From Halisarca cf. caerulea (taxonomy: Eukaryota; Porifera; Demospongiae; Chondrillida; Halisarcidae): DNA of 17,500 bases. The position numbers and the translations under genes are program-made. Where the stretch lies: contig CAUJGJ010000185.1 of the NCBI GenBank assembly GCA_963170055.1, positions 721,775 to 739,274 of the forward strand, written 5' to 3'. Positions 17,486 to 17,500 of the stretch are shown in pieces; position 1 is the stretch's first letter; each line of letters begins with the position of its first letter. A model generated the notes under the pieces. That model worked only from the letters and a program-made list of their open reading frames with translations. It was not told the DNA's origin and ran no database searches.

Positions 17486-17500
17486 TGTGTGTGTGTGTGT
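17486..17500 (+). repeat. GT repeat at window edge
   Basis: The GT run continues beyond the window. Positions 17380-17485 show nothing recognisable. Confidence 0.8.

Overview
The window looks like nuclear DNA of an invertebrate animal. It has a spliced gene with GT/AG introns, many micro- and minisatellites, tRNA-derived SINE-like units and a small TA-flanked inverted-repeat transposon. No bacterial-style operon, ribosome binding site or rRNA is visible. The one clear gene encodes a NACHT-domain NTPase followed by degenerate leucine-rich repeats, an NLR-like architecture typical of innate-immune receptor families that are large in sponges, cnidarians, lancelets and fish. The short introns and the NACHT style make a sponge my favoured guess, but this is from memory of the family and not proven.

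Layout. Positions 1-304 are an 18-bp minisatellite entering from outside the window. Positions 305-3020 are two diverged tandem copies of a segment of about 1.2-1.4 kb; each copy has gained different simple repeats, and copy 1 has a 193-bp insertion carrying an inverted copy of nearby sequence. Around 3158-3376 (minus strand) is a coding-looking fragment with an ATGGCGGC start-like site, possibly broken. Positions 3430-3990 hold two tRNA-promoter (box A/B) units and twin perfect hairpins. Positions 4000-5640 are mostly CA repeats and unassigned DNA. A CpG-richer stretch at about 5680-5860 precedes the inferred first exon of the NLR-like gene.

The NLR-like gene runs on the plus strand from an inferred ATG at 5861 to at least 16733. 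I place 13 exons whose splice sites and phases all agree (3205 coding nt, 1068 complete codons plus one base): a short leader (exon 1), a Ser/Thr-rich linker (exon 2), one large NACHT exon (9047-10643), nine small LRR-type exons (11883-16084), and a Pro/Ser-rich exon (16560-16733). The 3' end is not identified and probably lies outside the window. No death-fold effector domain is visible at the N-terminus.

Introns fall into two sorts: compact ones of 60-90 bp without repeats, and long ones that nearly all contain a tandem array of their own, each with a different unit. The array in intron 2 is built from copies of a strong splice-donor sequence. The right end (about 17047-17379) holds a probable short retroelement flanked by 15-bp direct repeats, and the window closes in a new GT repeat.
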